Position numbers and translations under genes: made by a program. Shown piece by piece: positions 1-6,694 of a DNA stretch of 7,880 bases (position 1 is the first letter of the stretch; each line of letters starts with the position of its first letter). This DNA is from Candidatus Krumholzibacteriia bacterium (GTDB lineage Bacteria > Krumholzibacteriota > Krumholzibacteriia > Krumholzibacteriales > Krumholzibacteriaceae). The stretch lies in NCBI GenBank assembly GCA_028696635.1, contig JAQVGR010000060.1, positions 1-7,880 of the forward strand. The letters run 5' to 3'. The notes beneath the pieces are model-generated. The model had not been told where the DNA came from. It worked only from the letters and a program-made list of their open reading frames with translations, and did not search any database.

Positions 1-94
1 GCGCGTCAGATTCCGGCTGATCCCCGGCCTGTGGTGACAATTGCCCGCGCCCCCAATCCCGGGCGACTGCCTGCATTCTGCCGCCGCAGCGAGC

Positions 95-124
95 CGCCCT
101 GCTGGCACTGACCGGGCGTTTTTT
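95..124 (+). terminator. possible intrinsic terminator of a gene entering from the left
   Basis: A CGCCC arm at 95-99 pairs perfectly with GGGCG at 114-118, and a further GG/CC pair (104-105 with 112-113) can close the inside if a four-base bulge is allowed. Six T residues (119-124) follow directly, as in a rho-independent terminator on the plus strand. The stem is short and bulged, so this is moderate evidence. It would end a transcript coming from left of the window and insulate the PhzF-family gene downstream. Confidence 0.4.
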
Positions 125-160
125 CGGCGTACCTGCCAACTTATTATAAATCAATACGAT
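119..160 (+). promoter_or_regulatory. AT-rich promoter-like region before the PhzF-family gene
   Basis: This is one of the few AT-rich stretches in a very GC-rich window, and it lies just upstream of the only plus-strand gene. Possible -10 hexamers are TATTAT (142-147), TATAAA (145-150) and TACGAT (155-160). No good TTGACA-like -35 sits at the proper distance; the T-run at 119-124 is the best match at 17 bp from TATTAT. The base composition and position support a promoter, but the exact elements are uncertain. Confidence 0.35.
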
Positions 161-177
161 AACTTTATCCTGCCGGT

Positions 178-193
178 GTAATCGCGCGATTAC
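178..193. promoter_or_regulatory. perfect 16-bp palindrome, candidate operator
   Basis: The bases GTAATCGC at 178-185 are followed directly by their exact reverse complement GCGATTAC at 186-193. The palindrome lies between the AT-rich promoter-like stretch and the ribosome binding site of the PhzF-family gene. A symmetric site at this place is typical of a dimeric repressor operator. With no loop it would make a poor RNA hairpin, so a protein-binding DNA site is the better reading. The regulator is unknown and no regulator gene is visible in the window. Confidence 0.45.
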
Positions 194-234
194 TGGTACT
201 GTTTTTGCATAGATTCTCCTGCAAGGGAGCGGGT

Positions 235-1224
235 ATGCGTGAATTGACCCTCAAACAGATAGACGTTTTCTCGACGACACCGTTCTGCGGCAATCCGGCG
301 CTCGTCTGTTCGGACGCCGGGGGGCTGTCGGTCGAGGATATGAGGCGGATCGCCGCCGAGATGAACATCCTCGAATCGACTTTCGTCTCGCCCCCCGAGT
401 CGATCGTCTCGGAGTACCGCGTCCGGTCCTTCACGCCGAGCGAGGAGTACGACTTCAGCGGTCACGCGATGATCGCCACCTGCTTCTGCCTCGTCGAGGA
501 CGGTCTCGTCAACCTGACCGACGGCGTCACCCGCATCGCCATCGAGACGAACGCCGGCGTAATGCCCGTCGATTTCCATTTCGAAGCGGGGGAAGACAAG
601 TATCGCCGCGCCGGGCAGGACGAGGTGCCTTTGAGCTCGAGGGGCAGGGCAGGCGTGCTGAGGCGAATCATGATCAACCGCACGATACGCGAATTCGATT
701 CCGTGGGCACCTCGCCGGCCGAGATCGCCTCGATACTCGGGATCAGCGAGCACGACATCGTCCGCAGCGGACTGCCCGTCGAGATCGTCTTCAACGGGGT
801 CCGGCAACTGCTCGTCCCCGTCGACGGCGCCCGCGCGGTCGCCTCGATGAGCCCCGACCTGATCAAGCTGCGGCTGCTCAACCAGCGGCTCGGCGCCAAG
901 ACGACAGACGTCTTCTCGCTCGATACGCTGCACGAGGGATGCGTCAGCTACTCGCGGCATTTCTCGCCGGCGATGGGAATGTGGGAGGACCTCGGCTCGG
1001 GGGCCGGCGCGTCTAGCATCGCCGCCTACCTGCTCCGCCACGGCGTGGTGTCGGCGCGCGCGATGGTGATGGAGCAGGGCCCGGAGGAAGACAAGCTCTC
1101 GCGCGTCCACGTCGAGGTGAAGGACGGGGAGAGCGGCGGAATCGACGTGAAGGTCGGAGGTCTCGCCGTCACCTCGATGACCCGCCGCGCCGTCATCGAC
1201 CTCGACACGGTGACCGTCACCTGA
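235..1224 (+). CDS. PhzF-family isomerase-like protein
   Basis: This 329-residue protein belongs to the PhzF phenazine-biosynthesis-like family (diaminopimelate-epimerase fold, two similar halves), whose members are isomerases of mostly unknown substrate. The N-terminus has the family opening (IDVF, then FCGNPA near residues 9-22). Glu47 in NILESTFV matches the catalytic Glu of PhzF, and the FTPSEE...FSGHA segment (66-78) with His77 matches the conserved RxFTPxxE...GHP region. In the second half Asp252 is kept in WEDLGSGAGAS, but the usual DPATGSA loop is altered. The ATG at 235 is chosen over an in-frame TTG at 205 because AGGGAG lies at 224-229, five bases upstream, and the homologous region begins there. 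The gene stands alone on the plus strand and converges on the sulfur cluster with a 42-bp gap. Phenazine synthesis itself is not implied: no other phz gene is present. The substrate cannot be inferred. Confidence 0.9.
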   Translation: MRELTLKQIDVFSTTPFCGNPALVCSDAGGLSVEDMRRIAAEMNILESTFVSPPESIVSEYRVRSFTPSEEYDFSGHAMIATCFCLVEDGLVNLTDGVTRIAIETNAGVMPVDFHFEAGEDKYRRAGQDEVPLSSRGRAGVLRRIMINRTIREFDSVGTSPAEIASILGISEHDIVRSGLPVEIVFNGVRQLLVPVDGARAVASMSPDLIKLRLLNQRLGAKTTDVFSLDTLHEGCVSYSRHFSPAMGMWEDLGSGAGASSIAAYLLRHGVVSARAMVMEQGPEEDKLSRVHVEVKDGESGGIDVKVGGLAVTSMTRRAVIDLDTVTVT

Positions 1225-1266
1225 ACTTCGGCGGATTCCGCGCCGCGCGCCGGGATCGCCCGCGCA

Positions 1267-2298
1267 TCACTTCCCCGTCACCAGGACCTTCGCCCCGCGA
1301 ATCCTGCGCTTTCTGATCTCGAGCAGAGCGCGATTCGCCTCCTCGAGCGGGAAGATCTCGATCTCGGGGATGATAGGTATCGCGGCCGCCAGACGCAGGA
1401 ACTCCTCGATATCGCGCCCGGCGACGTTCGCAACGCTCTTGATCTCCTTCTCCATCCACAGGTGCCGTTCGTACTCGATATCGAGGAGCGATCCCTTGTC
1501 CGCATCCTCCTTGCGGATCGCGTTGATCACGAGCCTGCCGCCCGGCGCGAGGCGCTCGAGGGCCTCGACCGCCGGCCTCCAGACCGGCGTCGTGTCGATG
1601 ATCGCGTCGCACTCCCCGGGGGGCTCGTCGCCGATATCCCCCGACCACGCCGCTCCGATCTCGAGGGCGAAGGCGCGCTCTTCGGCGGTGCGCGCGAAGA
1701 CGAATACCGGCGAGCGTGGATAGCGGCTGCGGGCCATCTTGAGCACGAGATGTCCCGACGCGCCGAACCCGGTCAGACCGAGACGCATCCCGTCCCGGAT
1801 CCCGGCGAGCCGCAGCGAACGGTACCCGACCGCCCCCGCGCAGAGCAGCGGCGCCGCCTCGGCGTCGCCGAACCGCTCGGGGATCGGGAAGGCGTACCGC
1901 TCCGGGACGCGCAGCAGCTCCGCGTACCCGCCGTCCGCGTCGCGCCCCGTCGCCCGGAAGGCGCTGCAGAGATTGTCGTCGCCGGCGCGGCAGAACCTGC
2001 ACTCGCCGCACGCCGAATAGATCCACCCCACCCCCACGCGGTCGCCGGAAGCGTGGCGCCGCGCCCCCGGTCCGAGCCGCTCGATCCGTCCGACGGCCTG
2101 GTGGCCGGGGACCACCGGCAGGCGGGGCGGCGGGGCGCGCCCCTCGATCTCGTCGAGTTCTGTGTGGCAGACGCCGCACGCCGCCACGCGGACGAGGACC
2201 TCTCCCGGCCCCGGCTCGGGATCGGGAAGCTCGACGGGTTCGAGCGGCTCTTCGCACCGGTCGAGGTCGCAGAGACGGCGCAGGATCATCGCTCTCAT
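1267..2298 (-). CDS. zinc-dependent medium-chain alcohol dehydrogenase
   Basis: A 343-residue NAD(P)-dependent oxidoreductase of the medium-chain, zinc-containing alcohol dehydrogenase family. The GroES-like N-terminal domain has GVCHTEL with zinc ligand Cys44, PGHQ with His66, and the third catalytic-zinc Cys at 153. Structural-zinc cysteines are Cys97, 100, 103 and 111. The Rossmann nucleotide motif GFGASG is at 177-182. The position after the motif His is Gln67 instead of Glu. The strand after the Rossmann motif ends in FAR with no acidic residue, which hints at NADP(H) preference (inference). Starts at GTG 2307, ATG 2304 and ATG 2298 are all in frame; 2298 is preferred because GGGGTG at 2305-2310 is then correctly spaced and the protein begins MRAM, as in relatives. 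It is the last gene of the minus-strand run, about 25 bp after the second YeeE gene. The substrate is unknown. Confidence 0.9.
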   Translation of the reverse strand: MRAMILRRLCDLDRCEEPLEPVELPDPEPGPGEVLVRVAACGVCHTELDEIEGRAPPPRLPVVPGHQAVGRIERLGPGARRHASGDRVGVGWIYSACGECRFCRAGDDNLCSAFRATGRDADGGYAELLRVPERYAFPIPERFGDAEAAPLLCAGAVGYRSLRLAGIRDGMRLGLTGFGASGHLVLKMARSRYPRSPVFVFARTAEERAFALEIGAAWSGDIGDEPPGECDAIIDTTPVWRPAVEALERLAPGGRLVINAIRKEDADKGSLLDIEYERHLWMEKEIKSVANVAGRDIEEFLRLAAAIPIIPEIEIFPLEEANRALLEIRKRRIRGAKVLVTGK

Positions 2299-2323
2299 TG
2301 CCATCACCCCGCGATGCGGAACC

Positions 2324-2881
2324 TCACAGCCCGGCCCGCTCGAGCGCGAGCAGCGCCAGCGCGAGGACGAGCGCGGCCGGGATGACCGTCGCCCATTCGG
2401 GTATGCCCAGTATCGCGTGCAGACGCAGGTCCCCGAGCATCCCCCGCGAGAGGATTCCCCGCTGCAGGCGGGGAAAGAGCGCCGCGAACGTCCCCGCGCC
2501 GGCGAGCATGCCGACCACGCCCCCGGCGAGGGCGTCGAGGTGCCCGTTTCCCACGGCGCCGGCCACCGTGCCGGGGCAATACCCCAGGGCGGCGAAGCCG
2601 ACGCCGAATATCAGCCCGCCGACCGCCGCGCCTCCCCACGATCCGCTCTTCGGGTGCAGACGCGCGAGACCGAGCCAGGAGAGCGCGTGCACACCGATCA
2701 TCCCCGTGATGACCGCCGAAACCATGATCTTCACGACGGTGAAATCCCTGAGCAGCAGCTGCCCCACGATCACGTCGTACTTCGTCGCTCCTCCTTTCTG
2801 GAGGAGAAATCCGAATACGACTCCGGCGAGGAGGCCGATCAGCAGCTGCGTTTTCCTGCGCGCGTGCAATGCGCTCAGCAT
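2324..2881 (-). CDS. YeeE/YedE-family permease, second half protein (PmpB-like)
   Basis: A 185-residue, strongly hydrophobic membrane protein with about five membrane segments (roughly 12-28, 48-70, 82-108, 114-136, 160-182). It carries the YeeE/YedE (DUF395, sulfur-transport) signature GFAALGYCPGT near 95-105, with Cys102 as the key residue, and an earlier conserved QKGGATKYDVI stretch (28-38). Full YeeE proteins such as the thiosulfate importer TsuA contain two such repeats in one chain; here each repeat is a separate gene, as in PmpA/PmpB pairs of persulfide-detoxification loci. AAAGGAG lies seven bases before the ATG, and the gene starts 13 bp after the stop of its partner, so equal co-expression is expected. 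It probably forms a heteromeric channel with the preceding gene product. Thiosulfate or another reduced sulfur species is the likely cargo; selenium compounds are an alternative seen for some YedE proteins. Confidence 0.88.
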   Translation of the reverse strand: MLSALHARRKTQLLIGLLAGVVFGFLLQKGGATKYDVIVGQLLLRDFTVVKIMVSAVITGMIGVHALSWLGLARLHPKSGSWGGAAVGGLIFGVGFAALGYCPGTVAGAVGNGHLDALAGGVVGMLAGAGTFAALFPRLQRGILSRGMLGDLRLHAILGIPEWATVIPAALVLALALLALERAGL

Positions 2882-2894
2882 GACGGACTCCTTT

Positions 2895-3410
2895 CTAGAG
2901 CAGCCGGAAGAGGACGTGCGCGACGGCGACGCCGCCGACGAAGAAGCAGATCGCGGCGATCCAGCTTGCCGCCCCGAGCTGCATCGTGCCGCTGATGCCG
3001 TGGCCGCTCGTGCAACCGCCGGCCCAGCGCGATCCGAGGCCGATGCAGAATCCGCCGAACAGCGCCGCGGCGATCCTCGGCACCGGCGCCGGTCCGAACG
3101 AGGCCTCCCAGAGCGGGGGCACCCAGCGCCACTGCAGGTCTTGTGAGAGAAGGGCCGATGCGGCCGCGCCGATCACGATCCCCGCCACGAGCATCCACTC
3201 CCAGTCGATCATCGGGGCGAACTGCCGGTAGTAAGGTTTTTCGTCGACCGCCCGTCCCCGCACCAGCCGCTCGAGCATCCCGCTCGTGCGGGCGAAAGCG
3301 GTCGAGCAGCCGATCGCCCGGTCGGAGAGCAGAAAGGTGAGCCAGCTCAGGGCGCCGATCCCCGCCCCGACGGCATACGGCGACCAGCTCGCCGCGGTCA
3401 GCCACTCCAT
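2895..3410 (-). CDS. YeeE/YedE-family permease, first half protein (PmpA-like)
   Basis: A 171-residue membrane protein with about four or five membrane segments (about 12-28, 73-90, 110-127, 146-168). It has the hallmark RWAGGCTSGHGISGT motif (128-142, Cys133) of the YeeE/YedE sulfur-transport family, plus an earlier SDRAIGCST motif with Cys35. The frame is open much further upstream (to 3635), but that extension overlaps the preceding gene in another frame. The ATG at 3410 has a near-perfect AAGGAGG six bases upstream and gives the normal half-protein length. The preceding MBL-rhodanese gene ends 20 bp upstream and the second YeeE half begins 13 bp downstream. The cysteines match the idea, known for TsuA, that thiosulfate passes along conserved cysteines. 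It is expected in the inner membrane together with the next protein. Direction of transport is not shown by the sequence. Confidence 0.9.
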   Translation of the reverse strand: MEWLTAASWSPYAVGAGIGALSWLTFLLSDRAIGCSTAFARTSGMLERLVRGRAVDEKPYYRQFAPMIDWEWMLVAGIVIGAAASALLSQDLQWRWVPPLWEASFGPAPVPRIAAALFGGFCIGLGSRWAGGCTSGHGISGTMQLGAASWIAAICFFVGGVAVAHVLFRLL

Positions 3411-3430
3411 GGCGAACCTCCTTCGTGTTC

Positions 3431-4882
3431 TCAGCCGCCCGATCCCCGCCTGGGGCCGGAGGAATCGGTCGCGCCGGAGAACCTCGAGCCGTGCGGGTTG
3501 TCGCAGACGAGGCATTCCCGCGCGAAACCCGCCGCGCTGTACCCCTTCATTCCTCCCGCCGCGTTGATCACCCGCTCGAAATAATGCCGCTGCAGGATGC
3601 TCGCCCCGAGACTCGAACGGTGGCCGGTGCTGCATATCAGCACCGTCGTGCGCCGCCGGTCGAACTCCTCGTGCCTGTGCCGGAGATCGGGAGCGGGGAC
3701 GTTGATCGCGCCCTCGATATGATGGTCATCGAACTCGACCCGCGAGCGCACGTCGATCAGGGTGAACCCTTCGGCCCCTCCCATCATGTCATGGAGCTCT
3801 CTGGCCGAGATATGCGCGAGGTGCGCGGTCGGCATGCCGTGCACGGCCCACGCGAACATCCCCCCGTCGAGGTAGTGCGTGATGCCGTCGACGCCGACCC
3901 GCCGCGCCCAGAGGTTCGCCGTCTCCGCCTGTTCGGGGCCCTCTGCGACGAGCATGATCCTCGCGTCCGGCGGCAGCACCCATCCGGCGAAGGTCGGGAA
4001 GTTGCCGCCGAGATCGATATGCATGGCCATCGGCACGTGCTGGCTCCCGAAGGCGTCGTAGCTGCGCACGTCGAGCACGATCGTCGAATCGTCGATGGCG
4101 GCCCTGAACGCCGCGGGCTCGAGGGGGCGAAGCGGCGGCAGATCCTCGATCAGCGCGGGGCCGCGGCGGTTGATCTCGCTGCACCGTCCGAAATGATCCG
4201 GCGTCGGCGGCATGTCCGTGGTCAGCGACCTGATGAACTCCTCTTTCGACTCGATCAGCAGAGCCCTGTTGAACCGGCGCTCGTACCCGATCGTGCTGCG
4301 GTACTTCGCGCCGACGGAGCGCCCGCAGAGCGACCCGGCGCCGTGGGCCGGGTAGATCTCGCAGAAATCGGGTAGCCTCAGCAGCTTGTCGTGAAGACTG
4401 TGGAAGAGCCTGCCGGCGAGCTCGCGCGCATTATCCGGAAAGAGGTCCGGGCGCCCGACGTCGCCGACGAAGAGCGTGTCGCCGCAGAAAACGCCGATCG
4501 GCTCGTCGCCCCGGGAGCGATCGACCACGACGTAGGCGATATGCTCCGGCGTATGCCCCGGCGTCTCGAGCACGCGCAGGAGCATGCCCTCGATCTCGAC
4601 CGTGTCGCCCTCGACCAGCGGCTCGTGGTCGAACGCGCAGCCGGCCGATCCCGGCGCGCAGATCTTCGCGCCGGTCGCCCGCGCCAGATCGAGATGCCCC
4701 GAGATGAAATCGGCGTGCAGGTGCGTCTCGAGGATATGCGTGATCCTCAGTCCCCGCGATCGCGCCTCGCGGAGATAGATGTCGACGTCCCTGCTCGGGT
4801 CGATGACGGCGCACGTCTTCGCCCCGGCGAGCAGGTAGGAGCTGTGGGCGATCTTTTCGATGAAGAAGTGCTTCAGGAGCAT
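3431..4882 (-). CDS. MBL-fold persulfide dioxygenase-like protein fused to two rhodanese domains
   Basis: A 483-residue cytosolic protein related to Blh/CstB-type enzymes, which oxidise persulfides (such as glutathione or CoA persulfide) with O2 to sulfite using mononuclear iron and pass sulfane sulfur through rhodanese domains to give thiosulfate. Residues 1-240 are the metallo-beta-lactamase domain: ETHLHADFISGH gives His54, His56 and Asp58; ETPGHTPEH gives His110; CGDTLFVGDVGRPDL gives Asp135 and the GDVGR loop; YPAHGAG gives His180. His110 and Asp135 with a motif His are the expected 2-His-1-Asp iron site. Phe59 replaces the usual His after the Asp, which I recall as normal in this subgroup. 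The first rhodanese domain (about 250-355) lacks a catalytic Cys (AEGPEQAE in the loop). The second (about 357-460) is intact, with DVRSRVEF and ICSTGHRSS (Cys417). A short tail carries a CLVC pair (457-460). GGAGG precedes the ATG. It lies between the SLC13 permease (21 bp) and the YeeE pair (20 bp). Confidence 0.92.
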   Translation of the reverse strand: MLLKHFFIEKIAHSSYLLAGAKTCAVIDPSRDVDIYLREARSRGLRITHILETHLHADFISGHLDLARATGAKICAPGSAGCAFDHEPLVEGDTVEIEGMLLRVLETPGHTPEHIAYVVVDRSRGDEPIGVFCGDTLFVGDVGRPDLFPDNARELAGRLFHSLHDKLLRLPDFCEIYPAHGAGSLCGRSVGAKYRSTIGYERRFNRALLIESKEEFIRSLTTDMPPTPDHFGRCSEINRRGPALIEDLPPLRPLEPAAFRAAIDDSTIVLDVRSYDAFGSQHVPMAMHIDLGGNFPTFAGWVLPPDARIMLVAEGPEQAETANLWARRVGVDGITHYLDGGMFAWAVHGMPTAHLAHISARELHDMMGGAEGFTLIDVRSRVEFDDHHIEGAINVPAPDLRHRHEEFDRRRTTVLICSTGHRSSLGASILQRHYFERVINAAGGMKGYSAAGFARECLVCDNPHGSRFSGATDSSGPRRGSGG

Positions 4883-4903
4883 CGCGACCTCCGATGGACG
4901 GTT

Positions 4904-6694
4904 TCACATGAACAGATAATAGACGAGCGGAACGGCGATACACAGGAATATCAGCGTCATGATCCCGCCGACGCGCAGGTAGTCGACACTGCGGTATCCG
5001 CCGGGGGAAATCAGCAACGCGTTCACCTGGTGCGTGGGAAGCACGAAGCTGTTCGAGGCGCAGACAGCCGTCAGCAGCGCCAGCCCCCGCGGCGCGAGCC
5101 CCGCTCCCTCGCCGATGACGATCACGAGCGGAACGAGCAGAACCGTCGCCGCCACGTTCGACATGAAGAGCGAGAAGAGCGTGGCCATGACTGCCACCGC
5201 GGCGCACAGCGCGAAGGGATGCCCCGGCCCGACGGCGGAGACCACACCGCCCGCGACCCAGGCGGCGGCTCCCGACTGTTCCATCGCGATGCCGAGCGGT
5301 ATGAGGCCGGCGATGAGAAAGACGGTCCTCCAGTCGACGGCCCGGTACGCCTCGTCGATCCCGATCACCCCCGAGAGGATCATTGCCAGCGCTCCCGAGA
5401 GGAGGCTCATCTGGAGCGGCATGCCGGCGACGACCAGGGCGACCGCGCCGGCGAAGCAGAGCAGCGCCGCGCGCGGCTTCGCGGGCCGGGAGTCCGAGGG
5501 CTGCAGGGGGGTGATGAGGGCGAAGGTTCGGCGGTCCCCCATCTCGATGATCGACCCGGTCCGCCCGTAGACGACGAGGATGTGCCCCGGCAGGAGCGGC
5601 ACGTCGGAGAAATCGCCGCGGTGCTCCTCGTCTCCCGCGATCAGCATGACCGGCTCCACGGCGTACCGCTTGCGAAGTCCCATCCGGCGGAGCGACTGCC
5701 CCGCAACCGGCGACTTCGGGGGTACGATCAGCTCGGCGAACTCCATCCCGCCGCCGGGGCGCATCTGATCGAGAAAGTCGGACCGAGGGATCCGCTCAAG
5801 CCCGTGCTCCGCCGCGAAGCGCCCGGCGGCGTCGGCATCCCCGAGCAATGCCAGCTCCTGTCCCCGGGCCAGTCTCGAATACCGCCACGGCGCGTAGGTG
5901 ACGTCGCCCCTCTCGCGCAGCGCGAGGAGATTGAGGCGGTGCCGGGACCAGATCCCCGCTTCCTCGACGGTCAGCCCGGCGAGATCGCTCCCCGCCGCGA
6001 CGCGATATCCGCTGACCGTCGAGGAGAGCCGCCACTCCTCGACGAGATCCCGCCGCCCTTCCCCGCCGGACCCCGCCTGCCGGGACGAGGGAAGCAGCCG
6101 TCTGCCGAACAGATAAAAATACAGGACCCCGCCGGCGAGGAGCGCGAGCCCCACGGGGGTCACGCTGAAGAGCCCGAACTCGCTGAAACCCTGCTGCCTG
6201 AGCAGGTCGTTGAGGATGATCAGGGGACCGCTCCCCACCAGCGTCAGCGTCCCGCCGAGGATCGCGGCGAATCCGAGCGGCATGAGGATCCGCGAGACCG
6301 GGAAGCGCATGCGGCGCGCGATCCGCGTGACGGCGGGAAGGAAGAGCGCGGCGGCCCCGATGTTCTGCATGAAGGCGGATATCAACCCCGCGGCGACCGA
6401 CACGACTGCTACCAGCCGTCCCTCGCTCCCGCCGGACAGGCGGATCACGGGAGACGCGAGCCGGCGCGTGATCCCCGATCGCTCTATTCCCTGCCCGATG
6501 ATCATCACCGAAATGATCGAGACGACGGCGCCGGAGGCGAGCCCCGAAAAGGCCTGCTCCGGCGTGACGAGACCCGCCCACGCGAGCAGGAGCATGATGA
6601 GGATCGCGACGACGTCGACCCTGAGCAGCTCGAGGGAGAACAGCACGACGGCGAGCCCCAGCATGCCGAGGACCATCCCGATCTCGACCGTCAT
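4904..6694 (-). CDS. SLC13/DASS-type anion permease with two RCK-C (TrkA-C) domains
   Basis: A 596-residue inner-membrane transporter of the divalent anion:Na+ symporter / ArsB-NhaD superfamily, the class often called SLC13 permeases. Several membrane segments lie in the first 200 residues, two soluble RCK-C (TrkA-C) domains at about 220-300 and 315-395, and the second membrane half at about 405-596. Conserved elements are SAFMQNIGAAALFLP (106-120), GGTLTLVGSGPLIILND (147-163), LFMSNVAATVLLVP (509-522) and VLPTHQVNALLISPGGY (551-567). Both halves show an N where the family has its helix-break motif, but the Thr of the sodium-binding Ser-Asn-Thr motifs is absent, so the coupling ion is uncertain. 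The RCK-C domains probably gate transport by a ligand. The ATG overlaps the photolyase stop as ATGA, suggesting translational coupling, with a purine-rich GGGAGAGGGG stretch upstream. In this operon sulfate or sulfite is a reasonable but unproven cargo. Confidence 0.9.
   Translation of the reverse strand: MTVEIGMVLGMLGLAVVLFSLELLRVDVVAILIMLLLAWAGLVTPEQAFSGLASGAVVSIISVMIIGQGIERSGITRRLASPVIRLSGGSEGRLVAVVSVAAGLISAFMQNIGAAALFLPAVTRIARRMRFPVSRILMPLGFAAILGGTLTLVGSGPLIILNDLLRQQGFSEFGLFSVTPVGLALLAGGVLYFYLFGRRLLPSSRQAGSGGEGRRDLVEEWRLSSTVSGYRVAAGSDLAGLTVEEAGIWSRHRLNLLALRERGDVTYAPWRYSRLARGQELALLGDADAAGRFAAEHGLERIPRSDFLDQMRPGGGMEFAELIVPPKSPVAGQSLRRMGLRKRYAVEPVMLIAGDEEHRGDFSDVPLLPGHILVVYGRTGSIIEMGDRRTFALITPLQPSDSRPAKPRAALLCFAGAVALVVAGMPLQMSLLSGALAMILSGVIGIDEAYRAVDWRTVFLIAGLIPLGIAMEQSGAAAWVAGGVVSAVGPGHPFALCAAVAVMATLFSLFMSNVAATVLLVPLVIVIGEGAGLAPRGLALLTAVCASNSFVLPTHQVNALLISPGGYRSVDYLRVGGIMTLIFLCIAVPLVYYLFM

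Noticed and set aside
2..37. Short open frame ending in TGA at 35-37 that could be the C-terminus of a gene entering from the left
   Set aside because: Only about 11 residues are visible. Another frame is open to a stop at 109-111, so the reading cannot be decided. The terminator-like hairpin at 95-124 fits the first option better but does not prove it.
48..65. CGCCC/GGGCG inverted repeat with an eight-base loop
   Set aside because: The stem is five GC pairs in GC-rich DNA and no T-run follows, so it does not qualify as a terminator.
1225..1266. Possible bidirectional terminator between the convergent PhzF-family and dehydrogenase genes
   Set aside because: A CGGCG/CGCCG stem is possible near 1230-1247, but no T-run follows on either strand. 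Termination probably occurs near here by another route.
2309..2319. Small CCGC-GAT-GCGG hairpin just before the dehydrogenase ribosome binding site
   Set aside because: Only a four-base stem; chance is likely in this base composition, and there is no sign of a regulatory element.
1462..2385. A long plus-strand open frame opposite the alcohol dehydrogenase
   Set aside because: Low-complexity Arg/Pro/Ala translation with no family resemblance. The minus-strand reading has all the zinc and Rossmann motifs.
3411..3635. Upstream in-frame extension of the first YeeE gene
   Set aside because: It overlaps the conserved rhodanese domain of the preceding gene and translates to Arg-rich sequence unlike YeeE. 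A strong ribosome binding site supports the ATG at 3410.
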